Shown here: positions 1 through 11,386 of the stretch, piece after piece
Position numbering within the stretch: position 1 is the stretch's first letter
How the letters are laid out: the number at the start of each line of letters is the position of its first letter
DNA from: an uncultured Alphaproteobacteria bacterium
GTDB taxonomy: Bacteria > Pseudomonadota > Alphaproteobacteria > Rhodobacterales > Rhodobacteraceae
Direction of reading: 5' to 3'
Assembly: GCA_902574225.1 (NCBI GenBank)
Contig: CACGMO010000001.1
Coordinates: 81,559 to 145,558 of the forward strand
DNA: 64,000 nucleotides
Notes under the pieces: model-generated
The model's database searches: none
Told to the model about the DNA's origin: nothing
The model's input: only the letters and a program-made list of their open reading frames with translations
Position numbers and translations under genes: made by a program

Positions 1-634
1 GCCTAATCAAGCCGATCAGAATCCCCTGAATACTAATTTGACCAGCTGAATATATTCTGGTTTCAAACAATTCATTTGCAGCCTCTAAAGCAATTGTATC
101 ACCTCGTTTTCTAAACCTTTTCAATGTAGCTTCATTTTCATCTGTTAAAGCTACAACGATATCACCATTATTTGCTGAGCTCTGCTTTTTGATAATTGCA
201 AAATCTCCATCATTTATACCAGCATCAACCATTGATTCCCCTTTTATTTCGAGAATAAAACTATCCGACCCTTTTGTTAAAAACTTTGATACGAATAAAG
301 AACTCTCTCCTGCCTCAATCGCTTCTATAGGAAGGCCAGCTGCAATTCTTCCAACTACTGGCAACTCAACGATATGCTTATCAAGTGTATCATTTTTATT
401 GTCTGAAGACTTTGACCTTATATTTGGTGATTTTAAAATCTCGATTGCTCTTGCTTTGAAAGGTAATTTTTTGATAAATCCTCTATCTTCGAGAGCAGAT
501 ATCAGTCGGTGAATTCCTGACTTTGATTTAAGGCCCACTTTATTTTTCATTTCTTCGAAAGATGGGGTCACACCAGACTGAGCTATTCTTTCTTCAAGGA
601 ATAATAAAAGTTCATGTTGCTTTTTTGTTAACAT
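1..634 (-). CDS. lexA: LexA SOS repressor (C-terminus cut by window edge)
   Basis: Represses DNA-damage genes and cleaves itself when RecA is activated. The frame starts at an ATG (632-634) and stays open through 211 codons to the window edge, so only the last few residues are missing. Seen: an N-terminal winged-helix domain (residues 1-65), the Ala-Gly self-cleavage site in VGRIAAGLP near residue 97, the catalytic Ser in KGESMVDAG and the catalytic Lys in ALTDENEATLKRF. All residues needed for autoproteolysis are present. It is the last gene of the minus-strand moaC-moeA run, but a perfect SOS box lies between moeA and its start, so it probably has its own autoregulated promoter. Confidence 0.96.
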   Translation of the reverse strand, partial: MLTKKQHELLLFLEERIAQSGVTPSFEEMKNKVGLKSKSGIHRLISALEDRGFIKKLPFKARAIEILKSPNIRSKSSDNKNDTLDKHIVELPVVGRIAAGLPIEAIEAGESSLFVSKFLTKGSDSFILEIKGESMVDAGINDGDFAIIKKQSSANNGDIVVALTDENEATLKRFRKRGDTIALEAANELFETRIYSAGQISIQGILIGLIR

Positions 635-650
635 AGGTACCTCTTACTAT

Positions 651-665
651 GTTCTATATATGTTC
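651..665 (-). promoter_or_regulatory. LexA binding site (alphaproteobacterial SOS box)
   Basis: The plus strand reads GTTCTATATATGTTC, an exact match to the direct-repeat GTTC-N7-GTTC box used by LexA in Alphaproteobacteria. It lies 17 bp upstream of the lexA start codon, in the 48-bp gap after moeA. This is the expected arrangement for negative autoregulation of lexA. Confidence 0.88.
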
Positions 666-682
666 TTTTTATAGGTGTCAAT

Positions 683-1867
683 TTAAAAATCAATTATATC
701 TACAATTTGATCCTTAAAATTTGATGATGATCCTGGAGGAATAATTAAAAGACAGTTTGATTTTATTAGCACAGAATGTAATGAGCTGTCTTGTTGTGAA
801 AATGGTTTTACATATTGTGTTGCTGCCTCTTGGTATGTAAATGCTCTCATGTAGTGTTCGCGTTGCGAAATAGGGATTTTAATGTCTTCAGACAACAAAG
901 CTTTTCGTGTAATTATTCTTTCAAGCTTTTCCCCTAGCATTTTTTTTATTAATGCTACAATAAATAACTTGCTACATACAATACTTGATATCGGATTGCC
1001 TGGAAGACAAAAAATAATTTTTCTATCCAATTTCCCTATAATTAATGGCTTTCCTGGTTTTATCGGTATCCCGTCCACAAGAATCTTTATACCCAGTTTC
1101 CTGTAATGCTTTCGTATAAGGTCATAATTACCCTTTGATACACCTCCTAGCGTGATAATTATTTGAGATTGTTTGGTGTTTTCGAGGGCACAGATTATCT
1201 CATCCAGGTTATCTCGACATATTGGAGCGATAGTTACCTCTGCTCCCTCATTTTCTAACATAGCTTTGATGCCATATGGGCTAGATGAATAAATACTGTT
1301 TTTTTTTGCTTTACTTCCTAAAGCTAAAACCTCATTTCCGGTTGGAATAATACAAACCTTCGGTTTTTTTATAACGGAAACTTTTTCTAAATTAAGGGAA
1401 GCTAAAGCAGAAATAAGCTTGTAGTCAATTAACATGGGGTTAGAAATTATTTGACCCTTCTTAAAATCTAATCCTGTTTTTCTTACATACGAGTTTTTTT
1501 TATCATAATCATTGACAAACATTAAATTTCCATGGCTCGAAGTGTTCTCTTGAATTACAACAAAATCAGCATTTTTAGGCATTCTAGATCCAGTATAAAC
1601 TCTGACACACTCATTGGGCTTAATCGTATAGCATGATCTAGCGCCAGCAGGTGTCTCGCCTAATACTGTAAACTTACCAATCTTCCCTAAAGATGACTTC
1701 TTAACGGCAAATCCGTCCATGGAGGATGTATCGAATTCAGGGATATTTTTGGTTGTGGTGACTGGCTTTGAAAGAGTTCTGCCCAAAGAGTCTTTTAAGT
1801 ATATATTTTCAGTAAAATGTGAAAAATCTTGTTTAAATATTTCCTTTAGTGCTCTGGAAACATTCAT
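683..1867 (-). CDS. moeA: Molybdopterin molybdenumtransferase MoeA
   Basis: Inserts molybdenum into adenylylated molybdopterin, the last step of basic molybdenum cofactor synthesis in the cytoplasm. At 394 aa it has normal family length. Seen: the SSMDGFA motif (residues 48-54), the MoaB/Mog-like domain opening at KPKVCIIPTGNEV (168-180), GGVSKGNYD (241-249, a variant of the usual GGVSxGxxD) and LPGNP (288-292). Its ATG overlaps the moaC stop by 4 bp (ATGA), so the two are translationally coupled. Confidence 0.96.
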   Translation of the reverse strand: MNVSRALKEIFKQDFSHFTENIYLKDSLGRTLSKPVTTTKNIPEFDTSSMDGFAVKKSSLGKIGKFTVLGETPAGARSCYTIKPNECVRVYTGSRMPKNADFVVIQENTSSHGNLMFVNDYDKKNSYVRKTGLDFKKGQIISNPMLIDYKLISALASLNLEKVSVIKKPKVCIIPTGNEVLALGSKAKKNSIYSSSPYGIKAMLENEGAEVTIAPICRDNLDEIICALENTKQSQIIITLGGVSKGNYDLIRKHYRKLGIKILVDGIPIKPGKPLIIGKLDRKIIFCLPGNPISSIVCSKLFIVALIKKMLGEKLERIITRKALLSEDIKIPISQREHYMRAFTYQEAATQYVKPFSQQDSSLHSVLIKSNCLLIIPPGSSSNFKDQIVDIIDF

Positions 1868-2352
1868 TTTTTAATACTTTCTTTTCTCTCATAGTCACCA
1901 GTTTTTCCACCTTTTTTTTCTAACAAAAATATATTTTTAATGTAAACAGACTTATCTACTCCTTTTACCATATCATAAATAGTTAGAGCGGAAACACTAA
2001 CAGCAGTTAGTGCTTCCATCTCTACTCCAGTTTTCTCTTCAGATTTTACAGTGCTTACTATCTCGAGTTCTTCCTCTAGAAATCTAAAACTAATATCGCT
2101 ACTATCGAGATTAATGTTATGACATAAAGGGATTAAACTTGACGTTTGCTTTGCTCCCATTATACCAGCAATTCTCGCTACATTAATCACGTTTCCTTTT
2201 TTAAGTTTATCGTTTTTTATCATTGTGAGTATTTTTTTAGAAAGCCAAACTGTGGCCTTTGCCCTCGCATACCTTGATGATTTTTTCTTTTTTGAAATGT
2301 CAACAATTCTTGCATTTCCTTTGTTATCAAGATGACTTAATTTTTTATCCAT
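1864..2352 (-). CDS. moaC: Cyclic pyranopterin monophosphate synthase MoaC
   Basis: Works with MoaA to convert GTP to cyclic pyranopterin monophosphate, the first step of molybdenum cofactor synthesis. It has 162 aa, the usual size. The conserved block around PLCHNINLD and the C-terminal VEMEALTAVSVSALTIYDM segment followed by VKGVDK are present. The residue after LCH is Asn rather than the usual Pro, a mild variant. It overlaps trpC by 1 bp and moeA by 4 bp. The insertion of moaC-moeA between trpDC and lexA is common in Alphaproteobacteria. Confidence 0.95.
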   Translation of the reverse strand: MDKKLSHLDNKGNARIVDISKKKKSSRYARAKATVWLSKKILTMIKNDKLKKGNVINVARIAGIMGAKQTSSLIPLCHNINLDSSDISFRFLEEELEIVSTVKSEEKTGVEMEALTAVSVSALTIYDMVKGVDKSVYIKNIFLLEKKGGKTGDYERKESIKK

Positions 2353-3137
2353 TATTGATTCATTAGCAATTTTGTTGCTTTTTCAAGATCTTCTTGCCTC
2401 ATTAAACTTTCTCCAACAAGAAATGATGATACTCCAAGCTTAGCTAGTCTTTCCAAATCACTTTTTTGTGACAATCCAGATTCAGATATTACCATTTTAT
2501 TTTTAGGCACATTGGGCAATAGCTTGACTGTGGTTTCGATATTAGTGTTAAAGGTGTTAAGGTCTCTATTATTTATACCAATCATATTTGACGAGAAATG
2601 CTTGGTTGCTTCTAGCTCTTCAAGAGAATGTACCTCTAAAATACATTCTAATCCAATATCCAAAGCCATAGATTCAATTGTCTTATTGTCTTCAATTGAG
2701 TTCATGCCAATTATAATGAGGATGCAGTCAGCGCCCAGGTTTTTTGACTCTATCACCTGAAGAGGATCAATCATAAACTCTTTTCTTAGAATGGGTAAAG
2801 AGACAACTTTCTTAATTTGAGCGATGTAATCATTTGAACCTTTAAAATACGTTGCATCTGTTAAAACAGACAAACAAGATGCACCACCTTTTTCATAAGA
2901 TATTGCTAATTCCGCTGGGTTAAAATCTTTCCTAATAATCCCCTTTGATGGAGATGCTCTTTTAATTTCAGTTATTATTGTATAATTATTATTACCTGAT
3001 TTCTTTAGGGAATTTTTAAAACTCTCATTGTTTTGATAAGACTTAGTAAAGTTAAGCTTATCATATTCTAGCTTATCTTTGTTTAATTTACTTACTTCTT
3101 CCAATTTTGTAAGTTTTATTTTATCTAATATACTCAT
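2352..3137 (-). CDS. trpC: Indole-3-glycerol phosphate synthase
   Basis: Closes the indole ring of CdRP to give indole-3-glycerol phosphate in tryptophan synthesis. It is a 261-aa single-domain TIM barrel, not fused to TrpF. Seen: the N-terminal ITEIKRASPSKGII motif with the catalytic Lys, LRKEFMIDPLQV (catalytic Lys and Glu region), IGINNRDLNTF and the phosphate-binding VISESGL and FLVGESLM segments. The start overlaps trpD by 4 bp. Confidence 0.97.
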   Translation of the reverse strand: MSILDKIKLTKLEEVSKLNKDKLEYDKLNFTKSYQNNESFKNSLKKSGNNNYTIITEIKRASPSKGIIRKDFNPAELAISYEKGGASCLSVLTDATYFKGSNDYIAQIKKVVSLPILRKEFMIDPLQVIESKNLGADCILIIIGMNSIEDNKTIESMALDIGLECILEVHSLEELEATKHFSSNMIGINNRDLNTFNTNIETTVKLLPNVPKNKMVISESGLSQKSDLERLAKLGVSSFLVGESLMRQEDLEKATKLLMNQ

Positions 3138-4153
3138 TGCAATGAAGTTTTCGCTACTTTTAAGTTTTCAATTAGCTCCTTTGTTTTTCCAGAAAGTAAT
3201 GTATCGGAAGCCATTCTAACCCCATCTTGAATGTTTTTTACTTTTTCACTTATATTTAAGGCAACAGCACTATTAAAAATAACTGAGTAAAAAAAACCAC
3301 TCTTTTCCCCATTTACTAAATGCTCAATTTTTTGCGCATTGAATTTAGGAGATCCTCCCAAAATTTCTGAAAAATTACATGATTTTAAGTTAGCATCTTC
3401 AGGGCTAATTTTGAACTCTCTAATTTTACCCCTATCAAGTTCAACCACATAAGTTTTACCGGTAATAGAAATCTCATCAGTCCCATCTGATCCGTGAACG
3501 ACCCAAGCTCTCTCAGTATTTAAATTTCTGAGAACTTCTATCATTTTAATAGCTAATGATTTTTCATAGACTCCTATAAGTTGATATTTTACAGAAGCCG
3601 GGTTGGTTAGAGGACCTAGTATATTAAACACTGTTCTATAGCCAAGCTCTTGCCTAACAGGCATGACATTTTTCATAGCAGGATGATAAATAGGAGCCAG
3701 CATAAAACAATAGTTAAATTGTTCCAAAGATTTTTGTGCAACTTTTGGTTCCATAAAGGTATTTATGCCAAGTATCTCAAGAGTATCAGAAGCTCCGGCG
3801 AGTGAGGAAATTTTTCTATTACCATGTTTGGCTACTTTCATACCAGTAGAAGCAACAAGGAGCGAGCTTGCCGTCGAAATATTTAGCGTATTCATTCCAT
3901 CTCCACCCGTTCCTACAATATCTACAGCATTCTCGCCATTTAAAACTTTTAGGGATTTTTTTCTCATAATAGAGGCGGCAGCCGTAAGCTCATCTATGCT
4001 TTCGCCGCGCACTTTTAAAGATGTAAGAAATGAAGATATTTCGACTTCTGATAACTTACCATCCATTATTTTTTCAAAAACAATCTCCGCGTCTTTAAAT
4101 GATATGGGTCCTTGTGTTGCTTTTGATAATAATTCTTTAACTTTTTTATGCAT
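3134..4153 (-). CDS. trpD: Anthranilate phosphoribosyltransferase
   Basis: Transfers the phosphoribosyl group of PRPP to anthranilate. It has 339 aa, normal for the family. The PRPP-binding GTGGDGMNTLNISTAS motif, the KHGNRKISSLAGASD segment and the ILGPLTNPA motif are all visible. It is a stand-alone enzyme, not fused to TrpG. Its ATG overlaps the end of trpG by 8 bp, in line with coupled translation within trpE-G-D-C. Confidence 0.97.
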   Translation of the reverse strand: MHKKVKELLSKATQGPISFKDAEIVFEKIMDGKLSEVEISSFLTSLKVRGESIDELTAAASIMRKKSLKVLNGENAVDIVGTGGDGMNTLNISTASSLLVASTGMKVAKHGNRKISSLAGASDTLEILGINTFMEPKVAQKSLEQFNYCFMLAPIYHPAMKNVMPVRQELGYRTVFNILGPLTNPASVKYQLIGVYEKSLAIKMIEVLRNLNTERAWVVHGSDGTDEISITGKTYVVELDRGKIREFKISPEDANLKSCNFSEILGGSPKFNAQKIEHLVNGEKSGFFYSVIFNSAVALNISEKVKNIQDGVRMASDTLLSGKTKELIENLKVAKTSLQ

Positions 4154-4736
4154 TATTTGATCCCAAAATACTCAAAAAATTATGAAGAATTTCTTTTCCA
4201 CAAGTTGTCTTAATTGATTCTGGGTGGAATTGTAGGCCAAATATAGGTAACTCACGGTGCATAATAGCCATAATAGTCTCATCTCTAGACTTTGCAATGG
4301 CTGCAAGCGAAGAGGGTAGGGTTTTAGGATCTACACATAGAGAGTGATATCTTGTGGCTTCGAAAGGCGATGACAAGTTCTTAAAAATCATATGCTTCTG
4401 AGAGTGATAGACCATATCCACTTTTCCATGCATTATCTCAGGAGCACTAATTATTTTTGCACCAAAAGCTGCACCTATAGCTTGATGGCCTAGACAAACG
4501 CCTAATAGTGGTATTTTCTGGTTGTCCGCAACTGCCTTTACCAGGTCAACCGATATCCCAGCATGTTCAGGACCACGCGGACCTGGGGAAATTACAATTC
4601 CTTTCGGTTTTAAGTTTATTATCTGATCAACTGCAATTTCATCATTTCTGTGAACTTGAGCTTCATAACCTAATTCACCAAAGTAATGATACAGGTTATA
4701 GGTAAAACTATCGTAATTATCTATAATTAACAGCAT
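4146..4736 (-). CDS. trpG: Anthranilate synthase component II (glutamine amidotransferase)
   Basis: Supplies ammonia from glutamine to TrpE. The open frame reaches a TTG at 4748, but I choose the ATG at 4736: it gives the standard N-terminus MLLIIDNYDSF and sits one base after the trpE stop. This gives 196 aa. The class I amidotransferase triad is visible: Cys81 in GVCLGHQ, His171 and Glu173 in LQFHPES. The family also includes PabA, which may share this subunit for folate synthesis; gene context favours TrpG. Confidence 0.95.
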   Translation of the reverse strand: MLLIIDNYDSFTYNLYHYFGELGYEAQVHRNDEIAVDQIINLKPKGIVISPGPRGPEHAGISVDLVKAVADNQKIPLLGVCLGHQAIGAAFGAKIISAPEIMHGKVDMVYHSQKHMIFKNLSSPFEATRYHSLCVDPKTLPSSLAAIAKSRDETIMAIMHRELPIFGLQFHPESIKTTCGKEILHNFLSILGSNNA

Positions 4737-4737
4737 C

Positions 4738-6246
4738 TTAATCCCCAAAAAAGTGTATTGAGTCTTCTGCTGCTTTAATCAAAGCTTTTGATTTATTTAC
4801 TGTTTCTTGAAATTCTTTTTCTGCATCACTATCAAAAACTACCCCACCTCCAGCCTGCAGGTATAAATCCTGTTCTTTGAGTATAGCAGTTCTTATAGCT
4901 ATACAGAAATCCATTTGACCAGACGCTCCAAAATAACCAACTCCTCCACCAAATATACTTCTTTTTTTATTTTCTAATTCATCAATTATTTCCATAGCTC
5001 TAATTTTGGGAGCACCAGAAACTGTTCCAGCCGGTAAACCTGAGAGAAGAGCGCGGATGTTACTAACATTTTTAGAAAGCTTTCCCTTAACATTTGAAAC
5101 TATATGCATGACATGGCTATATCGTTCAATGACAAAACTTTCTGTAATTTTTACTGATCCTATTTTGGATACCCTGCCTATATCATTTCGTCCAAGGTCA
5201 AGAAGCATAAGGTGCTCTGCAAGTTCCTTTTTGTCATTCAATAACTCGTTTTCCAATGCCTTATCTTCGCTTTCGTTAAGACCTCTAGGTCTTGTGCCTG
5301 CTATTGGTCGAATTGTAACCTCATCATCATTTTCGACCTTAACAAGTATTTCTGGACTAGACCCTATTATGCTGAAATCATTAAAATTAAAATAAAACAT
5401 ATAGGGAGATGGGTTTGTCCTTCTAAGAGACCTATATAATGAAAAACCTGGCAATAAGTACTTCATTTTCCATCTTTGACTTGGTACCACTTGGAAGATA
5501 TCCCCACTTTTAATATACTTTTTAGCCCTATTAACTATATTTAAATAGGCTGTTTTGGTGAAATTAGATACTGGTTTCCCAAGGTAATTTTTTGGTTTTT
5601 TCTTTACCTTTGCTTTTTTTCTTGGCAGTGCAACTTGCATGACCGTTTCCTCGATCAGTCTTACAGAGTTGTTATAGGTTTTTTGTAAAGATTGCTTGTC
5701 GTTCGCCCAAGCTGGTGATGCAACGATTAATTCATTTTTTATTGCATCTAACACAATAAGAACAGTCGGTCTAATTAATCGTATATCAGGAACACCTAGC
5801 TCGTCATAATTTACATGAGGTAAGTTTTCTATTAGCCTTATCACGTCGTAGCTTACATAACCAAATAAACCTGCAATCATAGGTGGAAGTCCCAAAGGTA
5901 TATCAATTTTGCACCTATCTATGGTATTTTTAAGCTCCTTTAAGGGGTTATTATTTAATTCTCTAAACCTTAGTCTACTAGATTCCTGTAAGTTTTCTGC
6001 AATTTTGCATCCACCCATCTTACTTTCCCAAACTATGTCAGGCCTCATTCCGATGATTGAATAACGAGCTTTATTTTCTCCGCCGGTCACAGATTCAAAT
6101 AAAAAGCAATTATCTTGACTCCCACAAACTTTTTCAAAAATTGAAACAGGGGTCTCTTTATCGGCAATTATTTTTTTAAAAATTAATTGATTGTGGTTAC
6201 CAATTTTTTTGAATTTTTGGAAGCTTGGGAATATCTCATTAATCAT
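4738..6246 (-). CDS. trpE: Anthranilate synthase component I
   Basis: Makes anthranilate from chorismate. It has 502 aa, starting at an ATG. The N-terminal LFESV segment corresponds to the LLES-type tryptophan feedback site, so it is likely inhibited by tryptophan. The chorismate-binding domain shows GDIFQVVPSQRW, IRPIAGTRPRG, DLGRNDIGRVSKIG, GLPAGTVSGAPKIRAM and QAGGGVVFDSDAEKEFQE. One base separates it from the upstream foldase gene and one from trpG. No leader peptide is visible in that tight space, so any attenuation must act elsewhere. Confidence 0.97.
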   Translation of the reverse strand: MINEIFPSFQKFKKIGNHNQLIFKKIIADKETPVSIFEKVCGSQDNCFLFESVTGGENKARYSIIGMRPDIVWESKMGGCKIAENLQESSRLRFRELNNNPLKELKNTIDRCKIDIPLGLPPMIAGLFGYVSYDVIRLIENLPHVNYDELGVPDIRLIRPTVLIVLDAIKNELIVASPAWANDKQSLQKTYNNSVRLIEETVMQVALPRKKAKVKKKPKNYLGKPVSNFTKTAYLNIVNRAKKYIKSGDIFQVVPSQRWKMKYLLPGFSLYRSLRRTNPSPYMFYFNFNDFSIIGSSPEILVKVENDDEVTIRPIAGTRPRGLNESEDKALENELLNDKKELAEHLMLLDLGRNDIGRVSKIGSVKITESFVIERYSHVMHIVSNVKGKLSKNVSNIRALLSGLPAGTVSGAPKIRAMEIIDELENKKRSIFGGGVGYFGASGQMDFCIAIRTAILKEQDLYLQAGGGVVFDSDAEKEFQETVNKSKALIKAAEDSIHFFGD

Positions 6247-6247
6247 T

Positions 6248-8140
6248 TCAGCTAGTTCTTCGCAGATTTAATAAGGTGCTTTCTATTAACCTTTCGTTAA
6301 CTTTTATTTCAGTATTCTGCTTTATAAAGTTTAGATAATTATTTATAAAATTTTGCCGCAAGCTTCTCTTGAAAAATTCTTTTCGTTGTGCTGTTAGTGT
6401 ATTCTTTAAATCGTTGTCTATATCATTAGGTGTTATAGTTTCAACAAAAGCTAGAAAAAGTTTATTTTCATCATAGAAGAATAAAAATTCTTTTTCTTCA
6501 AGAGAAAATATTCGCTCCATAAGTTCTTGAGTCACTTTAGTGTCTAGATTAAATCTAAAAACTTTTTTATTCTTTATCTCTACAAAGATGTCTTCACGAC
6601 TATTCATTTCAAATAATTGGTCCAGGAAACTTTGGTTCTTTGAATTTAATTTTTTATCGAAATAAGATTGTGCGGCAATAAGTATATTTTCTTTTTGCAA
6701 AATCTTCTCTATATCTTCTGAAACTTCCATCAAATCTAAACTTCTAGATTTTATCTCTTTGTCTAGTTTTAAAGTGAGTAATGAATTATCAGTTAATACT
6801 GTGAATTCAGTAATTTGCTCACTTGCATTGTTAAATAACGCCTTCGCGTTTTGATCACTTTTAAACCTGTCTGGTAATTCATTGTTTTCAATTTCTAGTA
6901 ACTCAATTGAAATTGAATATCTTAGTGCCAAATCTTCCAAAGTCTGCCCAGCAGCAACTTCATTATTGAGATCCTCTAGCATTTTAAAAATTTCACTTTT
7001 AGCTTTCTCAGAAGCAAGAAGATTTCTAATATCACTTTTAGCATCAGGAAAAGTTGTCTGATTTTTCGCTACGATCTCTCTTATTCTGTAAATTGCCAAA
7101 CCTAAATCTGTCTCATAAGGACCATAAACCCCAATACTTTCTTCATCAAATAGTTCTATGAGGTTGTCATTTTCTACAGAGCTTGATTTTTTAACATAAC
7201 CTAAAGTAACGTCATCTGTTTTTAAGCCTCTGGAGGAAATCTCATCGTTGAATAGTTTTGGGTTGGATTTTAATTCTCGGATACGTTTGTCGCTTTTATT
7301 GTCTGTGTTTGAAAAATATAGAATGTCAATAAGACGCCTCTCTTCTGTTTGAAAACTAGCTATATTTTCGTTATAGTAGTCTCTAATTGACGTGTTTTCT
7401 ATATTCTGTTGCTTGGCAAATTTTTCAAAATCTATATATCCAATTTGGAATATTTTCTTATTCGGAGACTTAAATTTATCTTTTCTCTCTTCATAATATT
7501 TTGAAATATCCTTACTTTTAGGTTTCTTTGACGCGTTCCTAAAAGTGTTTTCTTGAAGTTCTATATACGAGACATATCTGCTTTGGAAATAATGAGCTAT
7601 AGATTTCTCGATCATTGTAGTATCAACTTTTGTGGGTGCTTCGAAAACATCAAGTATGAGCTCTCTGACAATATCATCCTTTAAAGTTTTTTCGAACTCC
7701 TTAATATCTACTCCAGTTGCAGTTACATATCGCTTGTATTTTTCGACATCAAAATCTCCGCTTATATTTTTGAAGGTATCAACTGTTTTTATATAGTCTG
7801 CAACACTTGTATCCTCTCTAGAGATTTCATTATTTTTTAAGAGGTCATCAAAAATTTTTTTTGCTATAAGATCTTTCAAAGCTTTATTTATTAAGCCATA
7901 ATTTTTTGCCTGTTCTATTGTTAAATTTATGCTGTTTTCTTTTGAAAAATTATCAATTTCATTTTCTACACTTCTTAAAAATTCATTGATGGATATTTTC
8001 TCTTTTCCTATGGTAGCTATGTTTCGTCCTGTGGAACCCAAAATCACATCTTGAATTCCAAATCCTGCTAAGCTTATTATTACAATGGATACCATTATCC
8101 ATGCAAAAAACTTACTAATATTTCCTTTGAGGCTTGCCAC
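6248..8140 (-). CDS. ppiD: PpiD-like membrane-anchored periplasmic foldase (SurA N-terminal domain, PPIase domain)
   Basis: Likely helps outer-membrane and secreted proteins fold at the outer face of the inner membrane. A single membrane anchor (about residues 10-32) is followed by a SurA_N-like chaperone region and a rotamase-like segment. The sequence is divergent, so catalytic activity is uncertain and the role may be chaperoning. The frame is open to a TTG at 8155, but AGGAG lies just upstream of a GTG at 8138-8140, which gives the usual short cytosolic tail; I use that start (630 aa). A ppiD-type gene directly before trpE is usual in Alphaproteobacteria. Confidence 0.85.
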   Translation of the reverse strand: MASLKGNISKFFAWIMVSIVIISLAGFGIQDVILGSTGRNIATIGKEKISINEFLRSVENEIDNFSKENSINLTIEQAKNYGLINKALKDLIAKKIFDDLLKNNEISREDTSVADYIKTVDTFKNISGDFDVEKYKRYVTATGVDIKEFEKTLKDDIVRELILDVFEAPTKVDTTMIEKSIAHYFQSRYVSYIELQENTFRNASKKPKSKDISKYYEERKDKFKSPNKKIFQIGYIDFEKFAKQQNIENTSIRDYYNENIASFQTEERRLIDILYFSNTDNKSDKRIRELKSNPKLFNDEISSRGLKTDDVTLGYVKKSSSVENDNLIELFDEESIGVYGPYETDLGLAIYRIREIVAKNQTTFPDAKSDIRNLLASEKAKSEIFKMLEDLNNEVAAGQTLEDLALRYSISIELLEIENNELPDRFKSDQNAKALFNNASEQITEFTVLTDNSLLTLKLDKEIKSRSLDLMEVSEDIEKILQKENILIAAQSYFDKKLNSKNQSFLDQLFEMNSREDIFVEIKNKKVFRFNLDTKVTQELMERIFSLEEKEFLFFYDENKLFLAFVETITPNDIDNDLKNTLTAQRKEFFKRSLRQNFINNYLNFIKQNTEIKVNERLIESTLLNLRRTS

Positions 8141-8164
8141 AGTTTCTCCTAACAAACATTAATT

Positions 8165-9337
8165 TTATAAAACAAAACTCCTGAGTCTTTTGAACAGATC
8201 AATTATTTCTTCATATGTAGAATTTGCAAACGCAATTCTAATTGAGCGTTTCTCGTTTATAAAGAGATTTTTTGACTTAGGAAAAAACATATCGCCTGGT
8301 ATCGTAAGAATGTTTTGTTCAGCTAGAAGTTTTTTGGCGATTGATATAGAGTCCATTTTGGAATTATAACCTAGATACGCAAAATAACCGCCGATGCCTA
8401 ACAGTGACCAGTTTTCAATATTTTTTAGCTCTTTTTCAAAAGTATCTTTTAGTTTTTCTATCTTTAACTTTTCCTTTACCATAAATCCTTGCAAGTTAAG
8501 CAAGCCAAAATATGCTGCTTTTTGAGCCAATCTATTTGGACAAATAGTAGTAGTATCGAGAAATTTTTCCACTTGTTTTATAAATGACTTGGACGCAACC
8601 ATCAGTCCTACGCGATGTCCTGTCAATCTATATACCTTTGAAAAAGAATAAAGTTGTATTATATGTTCCTTCCATCTTCCTTCATAAAGAATATTACTTT
8701 GTTTATTACCAAAGTTCTTATAAGTTTCATCAATTATCAATTTTAAATTATTGTCCCTAGCTATATTGCTAATATTTTCTACCATTTTGGAGGGGTATTC
8801 AACACCAGTTGGGTTATTAGGGGTAACCATAACAATCGCTTTGGTTTTTTTATTGATAAGTTTCTTGGTTGTCTCTAGATCAGGAAGCATATTTATATCA
8901 CAGGGTATAGGTATAATATTTATGCCTTGTATTGCTAACCACATTTCATGATTAAAATACCAAGGAACAGGTACAAGAATAGAGTCCCCTGCAGTAGCAA
9001 TGGTAGATATCGCAGCACAAAAAGCCTGATTGCAACCAGAAGTTATAGCCACGTTATTAATACAAATTGAAGAGCTATACTCTTCATTCCATAAATTAAC
9101 TATTTCCTCTCTTAAAGAAATATCACCAAGAACATCTCCATATAAATGATTTTCTGCTAGGAGAGTTTGTTCGGACAGATATTTCAGCAAGTTGTCAGGA
9201 GGTGGAGACATCGGCGCAGCTTGGCTTAGGTTTAAGAGCGGTTTTTTAGATTTCCTATGAAGTTTCAACCACTCTCTCACCTCCATAACTGGTGGTTTTT
9301 GGGTTGCTAAAACAAACTTATTTAGTTGTTCATCCAA
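8165..9337 (-). CDS. PLP-dependent class I/II aminotransferase, substrate unknown
   Basis: Fold-type I aminotransferase of 390 aa. Seen: the substrate-arm Tyr in ENHLYGD, the VTPNNPTG motif, the IDETYKNFG segment holding the PLP-contacting Asp and Tyr, and the Schiff-base Lys in YSFSKVYRLTGHRVG. The C-terminal arginine that binds the substrate carboxylate lies in KRSIRIAFA. Specificity cannot be read from sequence. The start is a TTG at 9337 with no clear ribosome binding site; an in-frame ATG 17 codons downstream is an alternative. It follows parE by 8 bp and precedes the foldase. Confidence 0.85.
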   Translation of the reverse strand: MDEQLNKFVLATQKPPVMEVREWLKLHRKSKKPLLNLSQAAPMSPPPDNLLKYLSEQTLLAENHLYGDVLGDISLREEIVNLWNEEYSSSICINNVAITSGCNQAFCAAISTIATAGDSILVPVPWYFNHEMWLAIQGINIIPIPCDINMLPDLETTKKLINKKTKAIVMVTPNNPTGVEYPSKMVENISNIARDNNLKLIIDETYKNFGNKQSNILYEGRWKEHIIQLYSFSKVYRLTGHRVGLMVASKSFIKQVEKFLDTTTICPNRLAQKAAYFGLLNLQGFMVKEKLKIEKLKDTFEKELKNIENWSLLGIGGYFAYLGYNSKMDSISIAKKLLAEQNILTIPGDMFFPKSKNLFINEKRSIRIAFANSTYEEIIDLFKRLRSFVL

Positions 9338-9345
9338 GGTGAAAA

Positions 9346-11319
<1,974 letters not shown>

Positions 11320-11323
11320 TTAT

Positions 11324-11347
11324 GATGTAACAAGGTAACGTTACATC
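11324..11347. promoter_or_regulatory. Dyad-symmetric site upstream of parE
   Basis: Two perfect 8-bp arms, GATGTAAC and GTTACATC, flank an 8-bp spacer that itself contains GGTAAC. The inner part forms the 10-bp palindrome GTAACGTTAC. It lies 17 bp before the proposed parE start, in the 122-bp gap between glnA and parE. The compact symmetric shape suggests a protein binding site more than a terminator, since no T-run follows on the minus strand. The binding factor is unknown. Confidence 0.35.
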
Positions 11348-11386
11348 AATCACTTCAAAATTAATAGTAAAACGTATAAGGATCTA

